Positions 37,973 through 47,840 of a stretch of 64,000 nt of DNA are shown here, in pieces. The notes under the pieces were generated by a model. The model did no database searches and was not told where the DNA came from. It saw only the letters and a list, made by a program, of their open reading frames with translations. Source of the DNA: CAITWD01 sp963842065 (GTDB taxonomy: Bacteria > Actinomycetota > Thermoleophilia > Miltoncostaeales > Miltoncostaeaceae); contig CAWJEW010000008.1 in the NCBI GenBank assembly GCA_963842065.1, forward strand, positions 1-64,000, in the 5' to 3' direction. The position numbers and the translations under genes are program-made. Positions within the stretch are counted from its first letter, which is position 1; each line of letters starts with the position of its first letter.

Positions 37973-39385
37973 GTGGCCGATGCGGAGGACATGCCCCCTA
38001 CCGGGCCGCCTGACGACACGGGTGCAACCGGGCGCAACCGCACCCCCCCTGCGGGGGAGCACGATGACGGCCCGCGTGACTTCATGCCCGACGGGGACCT
38101 CGAGGACCCCGAGGGCTTCTTCGCGGAACTGGAGCGCCGCAACCGCGGCGACGAGATCGTGCCCAAGGCCGAGCCGGAGGACTTCGGCTTCGACGAGATC
38201 GCCCGCGACGAGCCGGAGCAGCCGACCGGTACCCAGGAGCCTGGTGCAGCCGGGTCCTCGCGGACCGCGCGCATGCGTGGCGCGGGCGCACGGCGGCGCT
38301 CCGGCGGAACATCGGGACGGTCGCCCCGCACGCGCTCGGCCGAGTCGCCGTTCGCCAACCCGCGGGTTCGCATGTTGCTCGGGGTCGTGCTCGTGGTCGT
38401 GGCCGTCGCGGTCATCGTGCTTATCGTGCGGGATTACGAGCGCAATCGCTTGGTAGACGGTTACACCTCCTACGTCACCAACTCGGGCCAGATCGCCGAG
38501 GCGTCCGCTGCGCTCGGCACGAGCCTCGTCCGAACCATGCAGAACACCACCGGTCAACCGACCGCGCAGCTGCAGGCCGACTTGAATGCGCTGGCGAGCC
38601 AGGCGAGCCGTCAGACCACGCAGGCCCAGGGCTTGGACGTCCCATCCGGGGTCGTCGATGCGAACCGGGCCCTGGTGCTTGCGCTGCAGTACCGGCAGGA
38701 TGGCCTCGACGCGCTGTCGACCAACCTCCAGACGATCGTGCATTCGAACTCTGACAGTGCCGCGGCACAGTCGATCGCGGGCTCAATGCAGCAGTTCCTG
38801 GCCTCGGACGTGATCGTCCAAGACTCCTATCTGACCGAAACGGCCCAGGCACTGCGCAACAACTCGATCACGGGCGTCTCGGTACCAAGCGCCAACTCGG
38901 TCACGTTCCTGCAGGGTCCCAACCAGGCGTACGTGCTTGCCTCCGGTGCGGCACGCCTGCTGAGCCCGCTGCGCCACGTCGGCACCGAGTCCTCCGGCCA
39001 GGGCGCGCCGGTGGGATTGGGCCTGGTCTCCGTCGTCGCTGAGCCAAACGCGATCACCCTGACCCCGGGCATCGCGGAGACGATTCCGGAGTCGAGCAAC
39101 CTGCATTGGGCGGTCACCGTGCAAAACGGCGGGTCGTACGTGGAGAACAACATCAAGGTCAGCGCGTCGCTGAGCTACGGCACGACGCCGGTCGACGTCG
39201 AGACCAACACGATTACCTCAATTAACCCCGGTCAGCAGTTGCTCATCAGCATCCCCGGACCGCAGGCGAGCGCCGTCAAGCTCGGCACGCTCGGCCTGCT
39301 CCACGTCCAGGTCGCGACGGTGCCCGGCGAGCAGAACGTCGCCAACAACGCCGCGGACTACCCGATCACGGTCACCTTCAGCTGA
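37973..39385 (+). CDS. membrane-anchored protein of unknown function with acidic N-terminal region
   Basis: This 470-residue protein has a long charged, disordered cytoplasmic region (1-125), one membrane span (VRMLLGVVLVVVAVAVIVLIV, about 131-151) and a large extracytoplasmic domain rich in Ala, Gln and Ser that ends with beta-strand sequence (VHVQVATVPGEQNVANNAADYPI). The family was not recognised. GTG 37973 is the start. It sits between tRNA-Leu and DUF4446, as part of a backbone gene block. Confidence 0.7.
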   Translation: MADAEDMPPTGPPDDTGATGRNRTPPAGEHDDGPRDFMPDGDLEDPEGFFAELERRNRGDEIVPKAEPEDFGFDEIARDEPEQPTGTQEPGAAGSSRTARMRGAGARRRSGGTSGRSPRTRSAESPFANPRVRMLLGVVLVVVAVAVIVLIVRDYERNRLVDGYTSYVTNSGQIAEASAALGTSLVRTMQNTTGQPTAQLQADLNALASQASRQTTQAQGLDVPSGVVDANRALVLALQYRQDGLDALSTNLQTIVHSNSDSAAAQSIAGSMQQFLASDVIVQDSYLTETAQALRNNSITGVSVPSANSVTFLQGPNQAYVLASGAARLLSPLRHVGTESSGQGAPVGLGLVSVVAEPNAITLTPGIAETIPESSNLHWAVTVQNGGSYVENNIKVSASLSYGTTPVDVETNTITSINPGQQLLISIPGPQASAVKLGTLGLLHVQVATVPGEQNVANNAADYPITVTFS

Positions 39386-39395
39386 GGCCGCGTCG

Positions 39396-39905
39396 ATGAG
39401 CACGACCGTCATCGCCGGCATGATCGTTGCCAGCATCCCGGGAATCATCGCCATCGTCCTGGCGATCGTGCTGTGGGTGCGATTGCGACGCCTACGCGGC
39501 GCGCAGACGGTGCTCCTGCCGGACGGCTCAACCGGCAACCTGGTGGATCTGCACGCCACGCTGCGCCGCGACGTCCTGGCCGTCGATGAGGCGATTCGCC
39601 AGCTGACGACCCAGGTCGGACGACCTCGCCGCGAACACCGAACGCGAGATCGGCAAGTGCCTGAGGGTCAACGGCGTCGTGCGGTACGACGCCTACGGGG
39701 ACATGGGCGGACAGCAGTCGTGGTCGATTGCGCTGGTGGATGCGTCCGGGCACCGGCAGCGTGATGACGTGTCTGCACGCCCGTGACCATGCGCGGATGT
39801 ACGTCAAGGAGGTCACCCAGGGCGTCTCCGACCAGCGGCTCTCGCCGGAGGAGTTCGACCGCGATCGCGATGGCCACCGGCGACGTGCAGGATCGGGCCG
39901 CATGA
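39396..39905 (+). pseudogene. DUF4446 family protein, frameshifted
   Basis: The gene starts at ATG 39396 with a single membrane anchor (VIAGMIVASIPGIIAIVLAIVLW) and a coiled linker. The DUF4446 core (VNGVVRYDAYGDMGGQQSWS) and the following LHARDHARMYVKEV are in other frames. Three indels are needed. The repaired gene would end at TGA 39903-39905, overlapping the pheA start (ATGA). Confidence 0.65.
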
Positions 39906-40757
39906 GGGTCGGCTACCTCGGCCCGCCCGGGACCTTCACCGAAGAGGCGCTGCTGACGCTGTTCGGCCCGGGCGCCGGCGTCGCAGGGGGTGCCCTACGG
40001 GACGGTGGCCGACTGCTTCGATGCGGTCGCCTCGGGAGAGGTGCCGCAGGCGCTCGTTCCCGATGGAGAACTCCATCGAGGGATCCGTCCCGCAGACGCT
40101 CGACCAGCTTGCCTTCGGGCCGCAGGGGCTCGTGATCCGCGCGGAGGCGATTCACCCGATCCGGCAGCACCTGATCGCGCGGCGCGGGGTCGAGCATCTC
40201 CGAGATCGAGCGGATTGTCACCCATCCGATGGTTCCGGCCCAGTGCAGCCAGTTTCTGCGCGGCAACGCTTCCCGACGTGGAGATCATGGCCGCGACCTC
40301 GAACGCGGAGGCCGTCCGGATCGTCTGTGCGAATACCGAGGAATCGTGGGCGGCCATCGGTCCACTGCGGGCTGCCGACATCTATGGTGCCGAGGTCCTC
40401 GCCGCCGACATCGAGGACAACCCGAGCAACAGCACGCGTTTCGTGCTGATCGGGACCGAGCCGGTCGACGCGACAGGCCCCGGGCGGTTCCGGACCTCGA
40501 TCATCTGCATGCTGACCCGCGACCGTCCGGGCGCCCTGTTGGCCATCCTCCAGGAATTCGCCCTGCGGGCGGTGAACCTCACCAAGCTCGAGAGCCGCCC
40601 GGCCAAGACCGGACTGGGTCGGTACCTATTCTTCATCGACATCGAGGGCAGTCAGGACCGCGACCTGTCGGTCGCCGCGGCGATCCGGGCGATCGACGAA
40701 CAGGGTTTGGCCCACGTCGTCGATCTCGGCTCCTATCCGGCGGGCGCCCCGGACTGA
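39902..40757 (+). pseudogene. pheA: prephenate dehydratase, frameshifted
   Basis: The enzyme converts prephenate to phenylpyruvate in phenylalanine synthesis. It starts with VGYLGPPGTFTEEAL, then VPYGTVADCFDAVASGEV, VPMENSIEGSVPQTLD, ERIVTHPMVPAQC and the catalytic NSTRFVLIG. The ACT regulatory domain (GALLAILQEFALRAVNLTKLESRP) contains both GALL and ESRP motifs for Phe feedback. At least four single-base frameshifts interrupt the first 400 bases, while residues stay highly conserved. Since this is normally essential, sequencing indels are the likely cause. Confidence 0.8.
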
Positions 40758-40785
40758 GGCCGCCCCCCCGCGGGCGCGCTCGCGC

Positions 40786-41720
40786 CTACGCGGGGAAAGA
40801 GCGGTTGTACTCCTTGAGCCATTCGGCGGCCCGCGACCCGAGCCGGTACTCGTCGGGACCGTTGGCGAGGATCGTGCGCCCAGCCGGCGTCGAGCGCGCG
40901 AGGCTCCACGAGGTCTCCATTGCGTCGCCCCAGCCGCTCGGCGCGCCAGCGGGCTTGGTCGTCGAGCTGAACACGAAGTGCACCCGCGAGGCGCTGCCGC
41001 CGTAGCGCGCAAGCAGGTCCAGGAAGGCGGCCGGCGCGTTGCGCCACAGGCTCGCGGTGAACGCGGTCAGGGGCGATCCACTGCCGTGGTACATCTCGAG
41101 ATGCAGCCCGCCGGCGAGCGCCAAGCCCCGGCATGACGCCCGTCCAGCTGCGGTACTGGCGGCGGCCGTCGGGCGCCAGGTCGTGCTGTGGCCCGTGGCC
41201 GATGGCGATCGACGTGACGATTCCAGGTGCGACGAACACCTCGACGCGTGATGCCCAGGTGCCGCCCCACGGGCTCTGCTGGGACGCGAGGATCTTCATG
41301 GCGTCGGAGAACCGGATGCCGGCGGTGCCGGGGTCGCCGAAGGTCTCCATTAGTTCATCGATGGTCACCAGATGGGCCTCGGCGCCGTACTTGCCGCGGA
41401 TGATCTCGCCGTTGCGAGCGTCGAGACCATCTGGGAGACGGTCTCGCGGTAGAGGGCGTCGCACCGGAGACCTTGGAGACCCGGAACGGTGCATTGTTGC
41501 CCGGCGCGAACATCCCGTCGAGCCCGGGGTCCTGGCGCAGTGCGCCGCGGCTCGGGCTCAGGCCGTTGCCGCCGCGCGGGAACACGAGCTGGTGCGTCGT
41601 CGACGTCGTGTCGTACACGATCGTGAGGGGAGTGGTCGACGACCCTGCAGCTGGACCGATCGCCAGCAGCGCGGTTGCGCATGCGGCGACACCTGACGCT
41701 ATGAGCCTCACTGGTTTCAC
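40786..41720 (-). pseudogene. secreted protein of unknown function, frameshifted
   Basis: A signal peptide (MKPVRLIASGVAACATALLAIGPAAG) leads into TIVYDTTSTTHQLVFPRGGN, then in another frame ARNGEIIRGKYGAEAHLVTI and FSDAMKILASQQSPWGGTW, and finally AGGLHLEMYHGSGSPLTAFT up to the stop at 40786. Two or three indels join them. It is clearly a coding gene for an exported protein, but no family was recognised. Confidence 0.55.
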
Positions 41721-41910
41721 GCGGCCTCCTTGCCTGTATCATCGACCAGCGACTTGGGCACCTTAACCCTCGGCCCGGAGACTTCTTGACCTGTGATGGC
41801 CGGGGCGAACAGCATGAGAATCTTTTACAAGCACGGCACGTCTGCACCGGCGACTCGCCAGCGGGCTACACTGACGCAGGATCACGCCGTCCGCCAAGCG
41901 ATTGAGGGAC

Positions 41911-42411
41911 ATGGCACAGCAGGTTCTCGTGCTCAACGCGACCTTCGAGCCCATCAACGTGTGCTCTCTTCAGCGCGCCGTGGTGCTGGTACTCAAGAAC
42001 AAGGCGGAGGTCCTCGAGCGCGCCAACCGCGCCCTTCGCAGCTCGACGGCGAGCCACGTATACCCGCTGGTGATCCGTCTGGTGAGCTACGTGCGCGTTC
42101 CGCGCAACGACAAGCGCAAGATCTCGCGCCGGGCGGTCTTCGCGCGCGACAACTACCGATGCCAGTACTGTGGCGCCACGGTGCGCCTGACCGTCGACCA
42201 CGTCGTGCCCAAGAGCCGCGGCGGGCGCTCGTCGTGGGACAACGTCGTGACCTCGTGCGCGCCGTGCAACATTCGCAAGGCCGATCGGCTCCCGGAGGAG
42301 ATCGGCATGCACCCGCATGCCACGCCGCGCGCGCCGGCTCCGGACGTGTTCATCGCCGTCGCCGCACCGCGCCGCCCGAAGAGCTGGGAGCCGTACATCT
42401 CGACCGCGTGA
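41911..42411 (+). CDS. HNH endonuclease
   Basis: This 166-residue protein begins QQVLVLNATFEPINVCSLQRAV and carries the zinc-supported HNH motif: CQYCG, LTVDHVVPKSRGG, WDNVV, CAPCN. This is the common stand-alone HNH family next to housekeeping genes in actinobacteria and thermophiles. ATG 41911 is chosen. The DNA target and biological role are not known; it may act in DNA repair. Confidence 0.85.
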   Translation: MAQQVLVLNATFEPINVCSLQRAVVLVLKNKAEVLERANRALRSSTASHVYPLVIRLVSYVRVPRNDKRKISRRAVFARDNYRCQYCGATVRLTVDHVVPKSRGGRSSWDNVVTSCAPCNIRKADRLPEEIGMHPHATPRAPAPDVFIAVAAPRRPKSWEPYISTA

Positions 42412-42475
42412 GGCGGCCACCGGCGCCGGCCGGCTGGTGCGGACCGCGGCACCCGACCTAGTACGGTGGGCGCTC

Positions 42476-44060
42476 ATGCGGCTCGGCGGGGACACGCGGG
42501 TCCGCGCAGCTGCGGCGGCCGGCGCGTGGTGCTTGCACTCGCGCTGATCATCGCGGCGGCGGCGCTGACGACGGCAGGGAGGCCTCCGCGACCCCGACCG
42601 GGTGCGCGCCGGTCACGATCGCCCAGGAGAACGCCAAGCCCGGCGGACCGGGTGGATACCCCCGCGCGACCCCCGCGACGCCCACCGTCCAGGGCTATGC
42701 CAACACGACGAGCGCCGTCTGCGGGCAGCGGGTCACGCTGTATCTCGGCACGCAGTCGCCCGGCCCCGTGCCAGTCCGGATCGCCGCCTACCGTCTCGGC
42801 TATTACCGCGGCGCGGGCGGCGCCTGGTGTGGACCAGCGGGATCGTGCGCGTGGTGCGGCCGACGGTGTGGGAAGCGATCGCCCCGTGACCAACATGGTC
42901 ACCGCACCCTGGCGGCCGACGCTGAGCTTCACCGTTCCGCACACCTGGACCCAGGGCGTCTACGAGCTGCGGATCGATGCCGCAGCGCACGGGTCTGCAT
43001 CCGGGCATGATCCCGCTGGTCGTCCGCGACGCGACGCGCACGTCCACGCTCGTGGAGGTGCTCTCGACCAACACGTGGCAGATGTACAACACCTGGGGTG
43101 GGCTCGACGCGTATTCCGACGCCCCGCACGTCGCGCGTCGTGAGCCTCAATCGTCCGTTCGACGGGTACGGGATGGTGTCGCTGGTCACCGACGATTATC
43201 CGATCGTGCGCTTCGTCGAAGCGCACGGCTTGGACGTGTCCTACGTGACCGACCCGGATCTCGACCGCGGTGTGACCGCGGTCAGCGACGCGCGGGCACT
43301 GGTGTTCGGGTCCCACACCGAGTACTGGACGACGGGGATGCGTACGAACCTGGAGGCCGCGCTGGCACGCGGGGCGAACGCCGTGTTCCTCGGTGCCAAC
43401 AACATGTACTGGCGCCCAGTCCCCGTCGGATCGACGCGGCCCTACCGCGAGCTGTCGATCTGGAAGATCGCCGCACTCGATCCGAACGCGGACAATCCCG
43501 CAGTTGGCGTCGCTGCAGTGGCGCCAGGAACCGATCAACCAGCCCGAGCAGGCGGTTCTTGGCGAGGAGTTCGGGTGCACCGACGTCCTTGAGCCGATGA
43601 CGGTGCCCAATCCGCTGGGCTGGCTGTTCTCCGGCAGCGGTGCGAGTCCGGGGGAGAGTCTGCCCGGCGTGATCTACCAGGAGACCGACACCCCGACATC
43701 GGGTCCGATGCCGACCGGGACACGGGTCGTCACGTCGCTTGCCTTTGCGTGCCCGCAGGACGGCATCGCCAATGGCGGCAGCGCGGTGACCCTGGCGCCG
43801 GGTAGTGGCGGCGGCCTGGTGCTCGACGTCGGCACCCGGGGTTGGGTCTGCCTGCTCAACCGGTCGTGCTGTCGAACCCCGTGTACTTATGGCCCCCGCT
43901 CATCAACACCGACCCAGACATCGTCGTGGGCACGGTCCGCAACGATCCGACAGCCGCACGAATCATCCAGAGCGTCACCTTGACCGTCCTGGACGCGGTG
44001 ATGGACGGCCCGGCGGGCGATCTGGTCGACTCCAGCGGATACCCGCTGGCGGGCGGGTAG
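42476..44060 (+). pseudogene. secreted N,N-dimethylformamidase-beta-like protein, frameshifted
   Basis: A hydrophobic export signal follows ATG 42476. The readable parts include TIAQENAKPGGPGGYPRAT, RIAAYRLGYYRG, TWTQGVYELRIDA, LSTNTWQMYNTWGG, YDGY-like FDGYGMVSLVTDDYPIVRFVE and FGSHTEYWTTGMRTNLEAAL. These are hallmarks of the family named after the beta subunit of N,N-dimethylformamidase. At least six frameshifts occur. Many soil actinobacteria carry exported members whose substrates are unknown. Confidence 0.65.
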
Positions 44061-44153
44061 GGAAGCGCGGGCCGGCGGTCGCGCGCCAGGTCTGCGATCA
44101 TCGACGCGCCGGACAGACGCCGACCCTCAATTGGCGGCGTCCTCCTCCGGCGC

Positions 44154-44226
44154 GCCCCCGTAGCTCAGGGGAGAGAGCACAGGTTTCCTAAACCTGGTGT
44201 CGCAGGTTCGAATCATGCCGGGGGCA
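44154..44226 (+). tRNA. tRNA-Arg (CCT)
   Basis: The acceptor stem GCCCCCG pairs with CGGGGGC (44219-44225), A is the discriminator, and CCA is not encoded. The anticodon loop TTCCTAA gives CCT. The T-arm has GCAGG TTCGAAT CATGC with one mismatched pair (G with A44215). The right att copy has C here, which would pair. The 3' half is the integration site of the element at 44180-60026. Confidence 0.93.
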
Positions 44227-44227
44227 T
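44180..44227 (+). other. left attachment site (attL)
   Basis: It spans the anticodon and T-arm of tRNA-Arg to one base beyond its discriminator. It is identical to 59979-60026 except at base 44215. Confidence 0.85.
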
Positions 44228-44230
44228 CTC

Positions 44231-44258
44231 GAAAAGCCTCGCACCTGCGGGGCTTTTC
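44231..44258 (+). terminator. stem-loop after tRNA-Arg
   Basis: GAAAAGCCTCGCA and TGCGGGGCTTTTC form 13-base arms around a 2-base loop, with one G-T pair. The run of T residues in the descending arm is typical of a short intrinsic terminator. Because it lies inside the att region, the element brought it in. Confidence 0.65.
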
Positions 44259-44302
44259 CGTCTCCCGGGGCGAGTCCCGGAACCTATGCAAAAGCGGTCT
44301 GA

Positions 44303-44365
44303 GACGGTGCGGGACGGTGCGGGGCGGTGCGGGAGCGTCCAAGACGGTGCGGGAGACGGTGCGGG
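44303..44365 (+). repeat. five copies of an 11-base direct repeat near attL
   Basis: GACGGTGCGGG occurs at 44303, 44313, 44343 and 44355, with GGCGGTGCGGG at 44323. Two more exact copies lie at 59899 and 59911 beside attR. The location on both inner flanks suggests arm-type integrase or excisionase binding sites. Confidence 0.6.
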
Positions 44366-44575
44366 GAATCGCCCCGCCCACCCCTCGCGGCGCTTCAGGC
44401 GGCGGCGGTCATCGCGGGCTCCCCGGGGGCTCGACGATTCTCATTCGCGCCCTTGAGGCCGAGAAGGATCCGGCCGATCTCCTAGATGAGGCACGTGCGC
44501 TCGCCGAGGAGACGTTCTGACCGCGCGCACTGCCACGCTACGAGTGATGGCCAGGACCACTCAGGAGACGGCGGC

Positions 44576-45769
44576 GTGTCCGGTCTGACGACGCGCTTGC
44601 GCATTTGGCTCATCATCGGTATCGGCGTGCTTTGTGTTCTCGGTGGCCTCGCCACAGCGGCATCGGCTGCGACGACATGCTCGACGATTGCCGAGGTTCA
44701 CCACGGCACGCACCTCGTGTACCTCTACCGCGTGGTCCACGGCAAGCGGGTCCACGTCTACCGGCGCGAGACCGTCATCGTCCATCACAGGCGCAAAGTC
44801 GTGCGCGTGCCCGTCAAGGTGCGGCGCCCGTACACCACCACGGTGCATGTCCAGGTCTGCGAGACCGCCCTCATCTCGATCGACCAAGCCAGCGTGCCGT
44901 CGACCGGGGGCTCGACCACCATCCACTACACGTCCAGCAACGCGTCGAGCTGCACGCTCTCCACCAATCCGGCGTTTTGGTCGGGCACCAATCCGGCGCC
45001 GGTGGCCTGTGATGGCACCTACGCCGTCACGATTCCCGCCAGCGAGTCCGGGCGACAGTGGACCTTCTCCTTTACCGCACGCAACCGCCTCGGCCAATCG
45101 GCGACCTCCACCCTGACGCTGACCCAACAAGCGCCGCCGGTCCCCGTCACCATTGGCTACTCAGACAACTGGTCCGGGTACGCGGACGTGGGCGGCCCGT
45201 TCACCCAAGTCCAAGGCACGTTCAACGTGCCGAACCTGTATGTGGCGCCGACTCAGACGGACACTTCTGAATGGGTCGGCATCGACGGAGCGACCAACAG
45301 CTCGTTGATTCAGGCGGGCGTCCGGGAGGAATACGACCCCACGACCAGCCTGGTCTACACCCGGGCGTGGTACGAGATCCTGCCGGCGCCAGAAACGCCA
45401 ATCCCATCATTAGCTGTCAGTACCGGAGATGTGGTCACGGTCCGGATCTGGCAGGTGAGCGGGTCGATCTGGAACATCATCGTCGCAGACGACACGACCG
45501 GGCAGAGCTACGGCACGGAGCTGGCCTACACCGGGCCCGGTGCGTCGGCCGAATGGATCGTTGAGGCGCCGACCGTCTCGGGATCCATCGCGACGTTGGG
45601 CGATTTCACGCCGAACGTGACGTTTGACCAGCTCGGGGTAAATGGGACGCCCGTAGGTGTGGATCAGCTCTTCATGGTCCAAGGCGGCGCGGTGGTGTCA
45701 TCACCCTCGGCGGTCTCCCTGAACGGGTTCACGGTCGCGTACGGGCCGGTGCCACCACCTGCGCCGTAG
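44576..45769 (+). CDS. secreted G1 (eqolisin) family glutamic peptidase
   Basis: This 397-residue exported protein has a signal peptide (WLIIGIGVLCVLGGLATAASA), a basic His/Arg/Val-rich linker, an Ig-like beta segment (ISIDQASVPSTGG) and a C-terminal G1 peptidase fold. NWSGYA, then EWVGIDG, SLIQAG (catalytic Gln) and AEWIVEAP (catalytic Glu) are present. Enzymes of this family cut proteins at acid pH. GTG 44576 follows CAGGAGACG. Its place next to attL makes it cargo of the element. Confidence 0.8.
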   Translation: MSGLTTRLRIWLIIGIGVLCVLGGLATAASAATTCSTIAEVHHGTHLVYLYRVVHGKRVHVYRRETVIVHHRRKVVRVPVKVRRPYTTTVHVQVCETALISIDQASVPSTGGSTTIHYTSSNASSCTLSTNPAFWSGTNPAPVACDGTYAVTIPASESGRQWTFSFTARNRLGQSATSTLTLTQQAPPVPVTIGYSDNWSGYADVGGPFTQVQGTFNVPNLYVAPTQTDTSEWVGIDGATNSSLIQAGVREEYDPTTSLVYTRAWYEILPAPETPIPSLAVSTGDVVTVRIWQVSGSIWNIIVADDTTGQSYGTELAYTGPGASAEWIVEAPTVSGSIATLGDFTPNVTFDQLGVNGTPVGVDQLFMVQGGAVVSSPSAVSLNGFTVAYGPVPPPAP

Positions 45770-46121
45770 TAGCGACCGACGGCACCGGGTCCGTGGCGGT
45801 GCGTCGGCCTCAGGGCCGCGGGCCGCAGTCTCGGCGGGGTAGCGCAGGCCGCGGTTGTGACCGGGCCGGCCGGCGAGATCGGCCGTGGCGCAGCTCTTGT
45901 CGTCGTGAGAGCCACCGTAGGGGGCGGCATGGACGGATCCGCCGGCCAAGACCGCGATGGCGCCCCATGCTGACCATGTGGCGCCTGATCCAGGCCGCAG
46001 GTGCGCAGATCGTCAACGTCTACATGCACCTGAGCGTGCAGAAGGCGGCCATCATCGCGGGGCGCCGCGGATAGCCGAACGAAGCCCGCGCCACGACGAG
46101 CGTGGCGCGCGGTCCGTTGCC
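45770..46121. other. intergenic stretch between convergent cargo genes
   Basis: Short Arg/Ala-rich frames only. No gene, RNA or repeat was recognised. Confidence 0.35.
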
Positions 46122-46622
46122 CTACCTTTTGACCCGGGCGCGCGCTGCCGCCGCGTTGCGGAGGAAGTCCAGCTCGTTCCGCTTGTACGTATTCCCGAGG
46201 CCTTCCCAGCGCACAAGGCTCTTGAGGGGGCGGTGCATGTTCGCCTCTCTCGCGAGTGCCTCGGACTCGCGGTAGACGGCCGCGGCGCGCGTGAGCATGG
46301 GGACCATCACGCGCGTGATGGTCAGCGAATCTGAGACGATGATGGCGTTCGCTTGCGCGCAGGCCGACGATACGTCGCCGGTTGGATCACCGGGTGGCGT
46401 GACGCAGGCCGCAGTCGCGGCGACAATCGCCTCGTGCTGCACCACAAGTGAAATTTGAAAGAGGCGATACGCCGCCTCGTAGTCCTTCTTGACGGATGCC
46501 GCGTCACTCTTGATCACGCTGACATCGCGCTGCGCCGGGCTTGCGGCGATGGCCGGGATGACCGGCCCCGCGGCGAGGAACAATGCCCCCGCCGCCGTTA
46601 CCCCTGCCAAAGTCCGTTTCAT
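46122..46622 (-). CDS. secreted helical protein of unknown function
   Basis: This 166-residue protein has a clear signal peptide (MKRTLAGVTAAGALFLAAG, cleavage after AIAA). The mature part is mostly helical with DAASVKKDYEAAYRLFQIS, one disulfide pair possible at two Cys, and a basic C-terminus. No family was recognised. It is element cargo. Confidence 0.6.
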   Translation of the reverse strand: MKRTLAGVTAAGALFLAAGPVIPAIAASPAQRDVSVIKSDAASVKKDYEAAYRLFQISLVVQHEAIVAATAACVTPPGDPTGDVSSACAQANAIIVSDSLTITRVMVPMLTRAAAVYRESEALAREANMHRPLKSLVRWEGLGNTYKRNELDFLRNAAAARARVKR

Positions 46623-47047
46623 GAGTCCGCCATCCCTTGCAATGTAATCCGATCCTACCGGCCGCGGGCGGCGGCACGGCGACCGCAGGCTACCGCGGGG
46701 CAGTGCGTGGGCTCACGCCACCCACTCTCGCCGACGCGCGGCCTGAAGCGAGCCTATTTTCCCTTATCGGCCGCCGTCGAAAAACTCATGACCATGGCCG
46801 CGGGCTCGTCGCCGGTTCCCGTGTTGGCTGAAGCGGACATCCCCCCGGCGACGATCCGGTGGCGCGACTGCCTACGAGCACCACCGTACTTCCTGGACGG
46901 GATGACGCCGCGCCTGGCCCAATCCTCGACGGTCGAATGGGCTGTTGGAGGGGCCACGCGAAGCTCACGCCGCCCGCAGACGCAGCGCAGGTCTCAGACG
47001 CTGCACGGCTCACACGTTGGCTTGGCCATCAAGAACGCTGCGTGCTG
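46623..47047. other. gap with a possible HTH-gene fragment
   Basis: On the minus strand, 46754-46957 reads STVEDWARRGVIPSRKYGG followed by RHRI, which resembles the winged helix of small excisionase or AlpA-type proteins. The upstream half is missing or frameshifted. Nothing else was found. Confidence 0.3.
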
Positions 47048-47089
47048 GTGATGGGCGGGCTCACACGTTAGGGCGAGCCCGCCCATCAC
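47048..47089 (-). terminator. strong stem-loop downstream of collagen-like gene
   Basis: GTGATGGGCGGGCTC and GAGCCCGCCCATCAC are perfect 15-base arms around a 12-base loop, lying 6 bases past the stop codon at 47095. No T-run follows on the minus strand. Confidence 0.6.
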
Positions 47090-47094
47090 GGGTA

Positions 47095-47586
47095 CTACGA
47101 CGAGCAGACGGCGTATGCCGTGATGACATCGGTGCCCACGACGGGTAGGAACTTCACCGTCCAGCCGTTCCCCTGGTGTCCGCTGGTGACTGGGGTTCCC
47201 CCGACGCTCGGGGCCGATATGTTAACGAACCCAGTCGTCGAGGTGTCTGTACCGCCTCCACCGATTGCAACTTTACCGGCAGGGCAGGCTGCCGTGACCT
47301 CGGCGGTGCCAGCCGCGCCAGCCGTCACGACGGTGGTGGAACTCGAAGCCGCGCTTGGCCCAGTTGCACCGGTAGCTCCCTTCGGCCCGGTAGCTCCTAC
47401 TCTGCGAGCGATCGTCTGCTGGACAGAAGGGGTGAGCTTAGTCCAGCCCACCGTGTTGTTGATGATTGACGATCCGTTGATGGCACCTGCTGCTGCTGCT
47501 GTTCCGACTCCTGCGCCAACGATGGCAACAGTCAAAGCGGCCGATGCTAGCATCGTTGAGTTCGAAGGCTTACGGATGTGTCTCAA
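47095..47586 (-). CDS. secreted protein with short collagen-like segment
   Basis: This 163-residue protein has a signal peptide (SAALTVAIVGAGVGTAAAA), the segment INGSSIINNTVGWTKLTPSVQ, then a collagen-like run (GATGPKGATGATGPS) and a C-terminal beta domain (VAIGGGGTDT). Such proteins are common in soil actinobacteria as surface proteins. The region N-terminal to the G-x-y run may be a trimer-forming part. It is element cargo. Confidence 0.65.
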   Translation of the reverse strand: MRHIRKPSNSTMLASAALTVAIVGAGVGTAAAAGAINGSSIINNTVGWTKLTPSVQQTIARRVGATGPKGATGATGPSAASSSTTVVTAGAAGTAEVTAACPAGKVAIGGGGTDTSTTGFVNISAPSVGGTPVTSGHQGNGWTVKFLPVVGTDVITAYAVCSS

Positions 47587-47840
47587 GACGTGATGCTCCC
47601 TGTCTACGTGTCATTTCGACTTTGAGAATGACGGCATGATAGGTCGAAGCCAACCTGCGCCTTGTAAGAGTTTGTCGTGCTATCTGGGGCGACGATCCCC
47701 AGATCTTGTTGGCCCAATCCTCTGATAGTGGCGCGATTGCCTAGAAGCGCCACCACATTGCAGGGCACGGACGGCGGCGGGCAAAAGCGCCACCAAAACC
47801 ACGGAACGGGCGCGCGGCCAAGACTGCCTTCACCTGGTGG

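Noticed and set aside
44197..44520. Open frame from the tRNA-Arg 3' end into the element
   Set aside because: It begins inside a tRNA and runs through the 11-base repeats; only a short helical tail looks protein-like.
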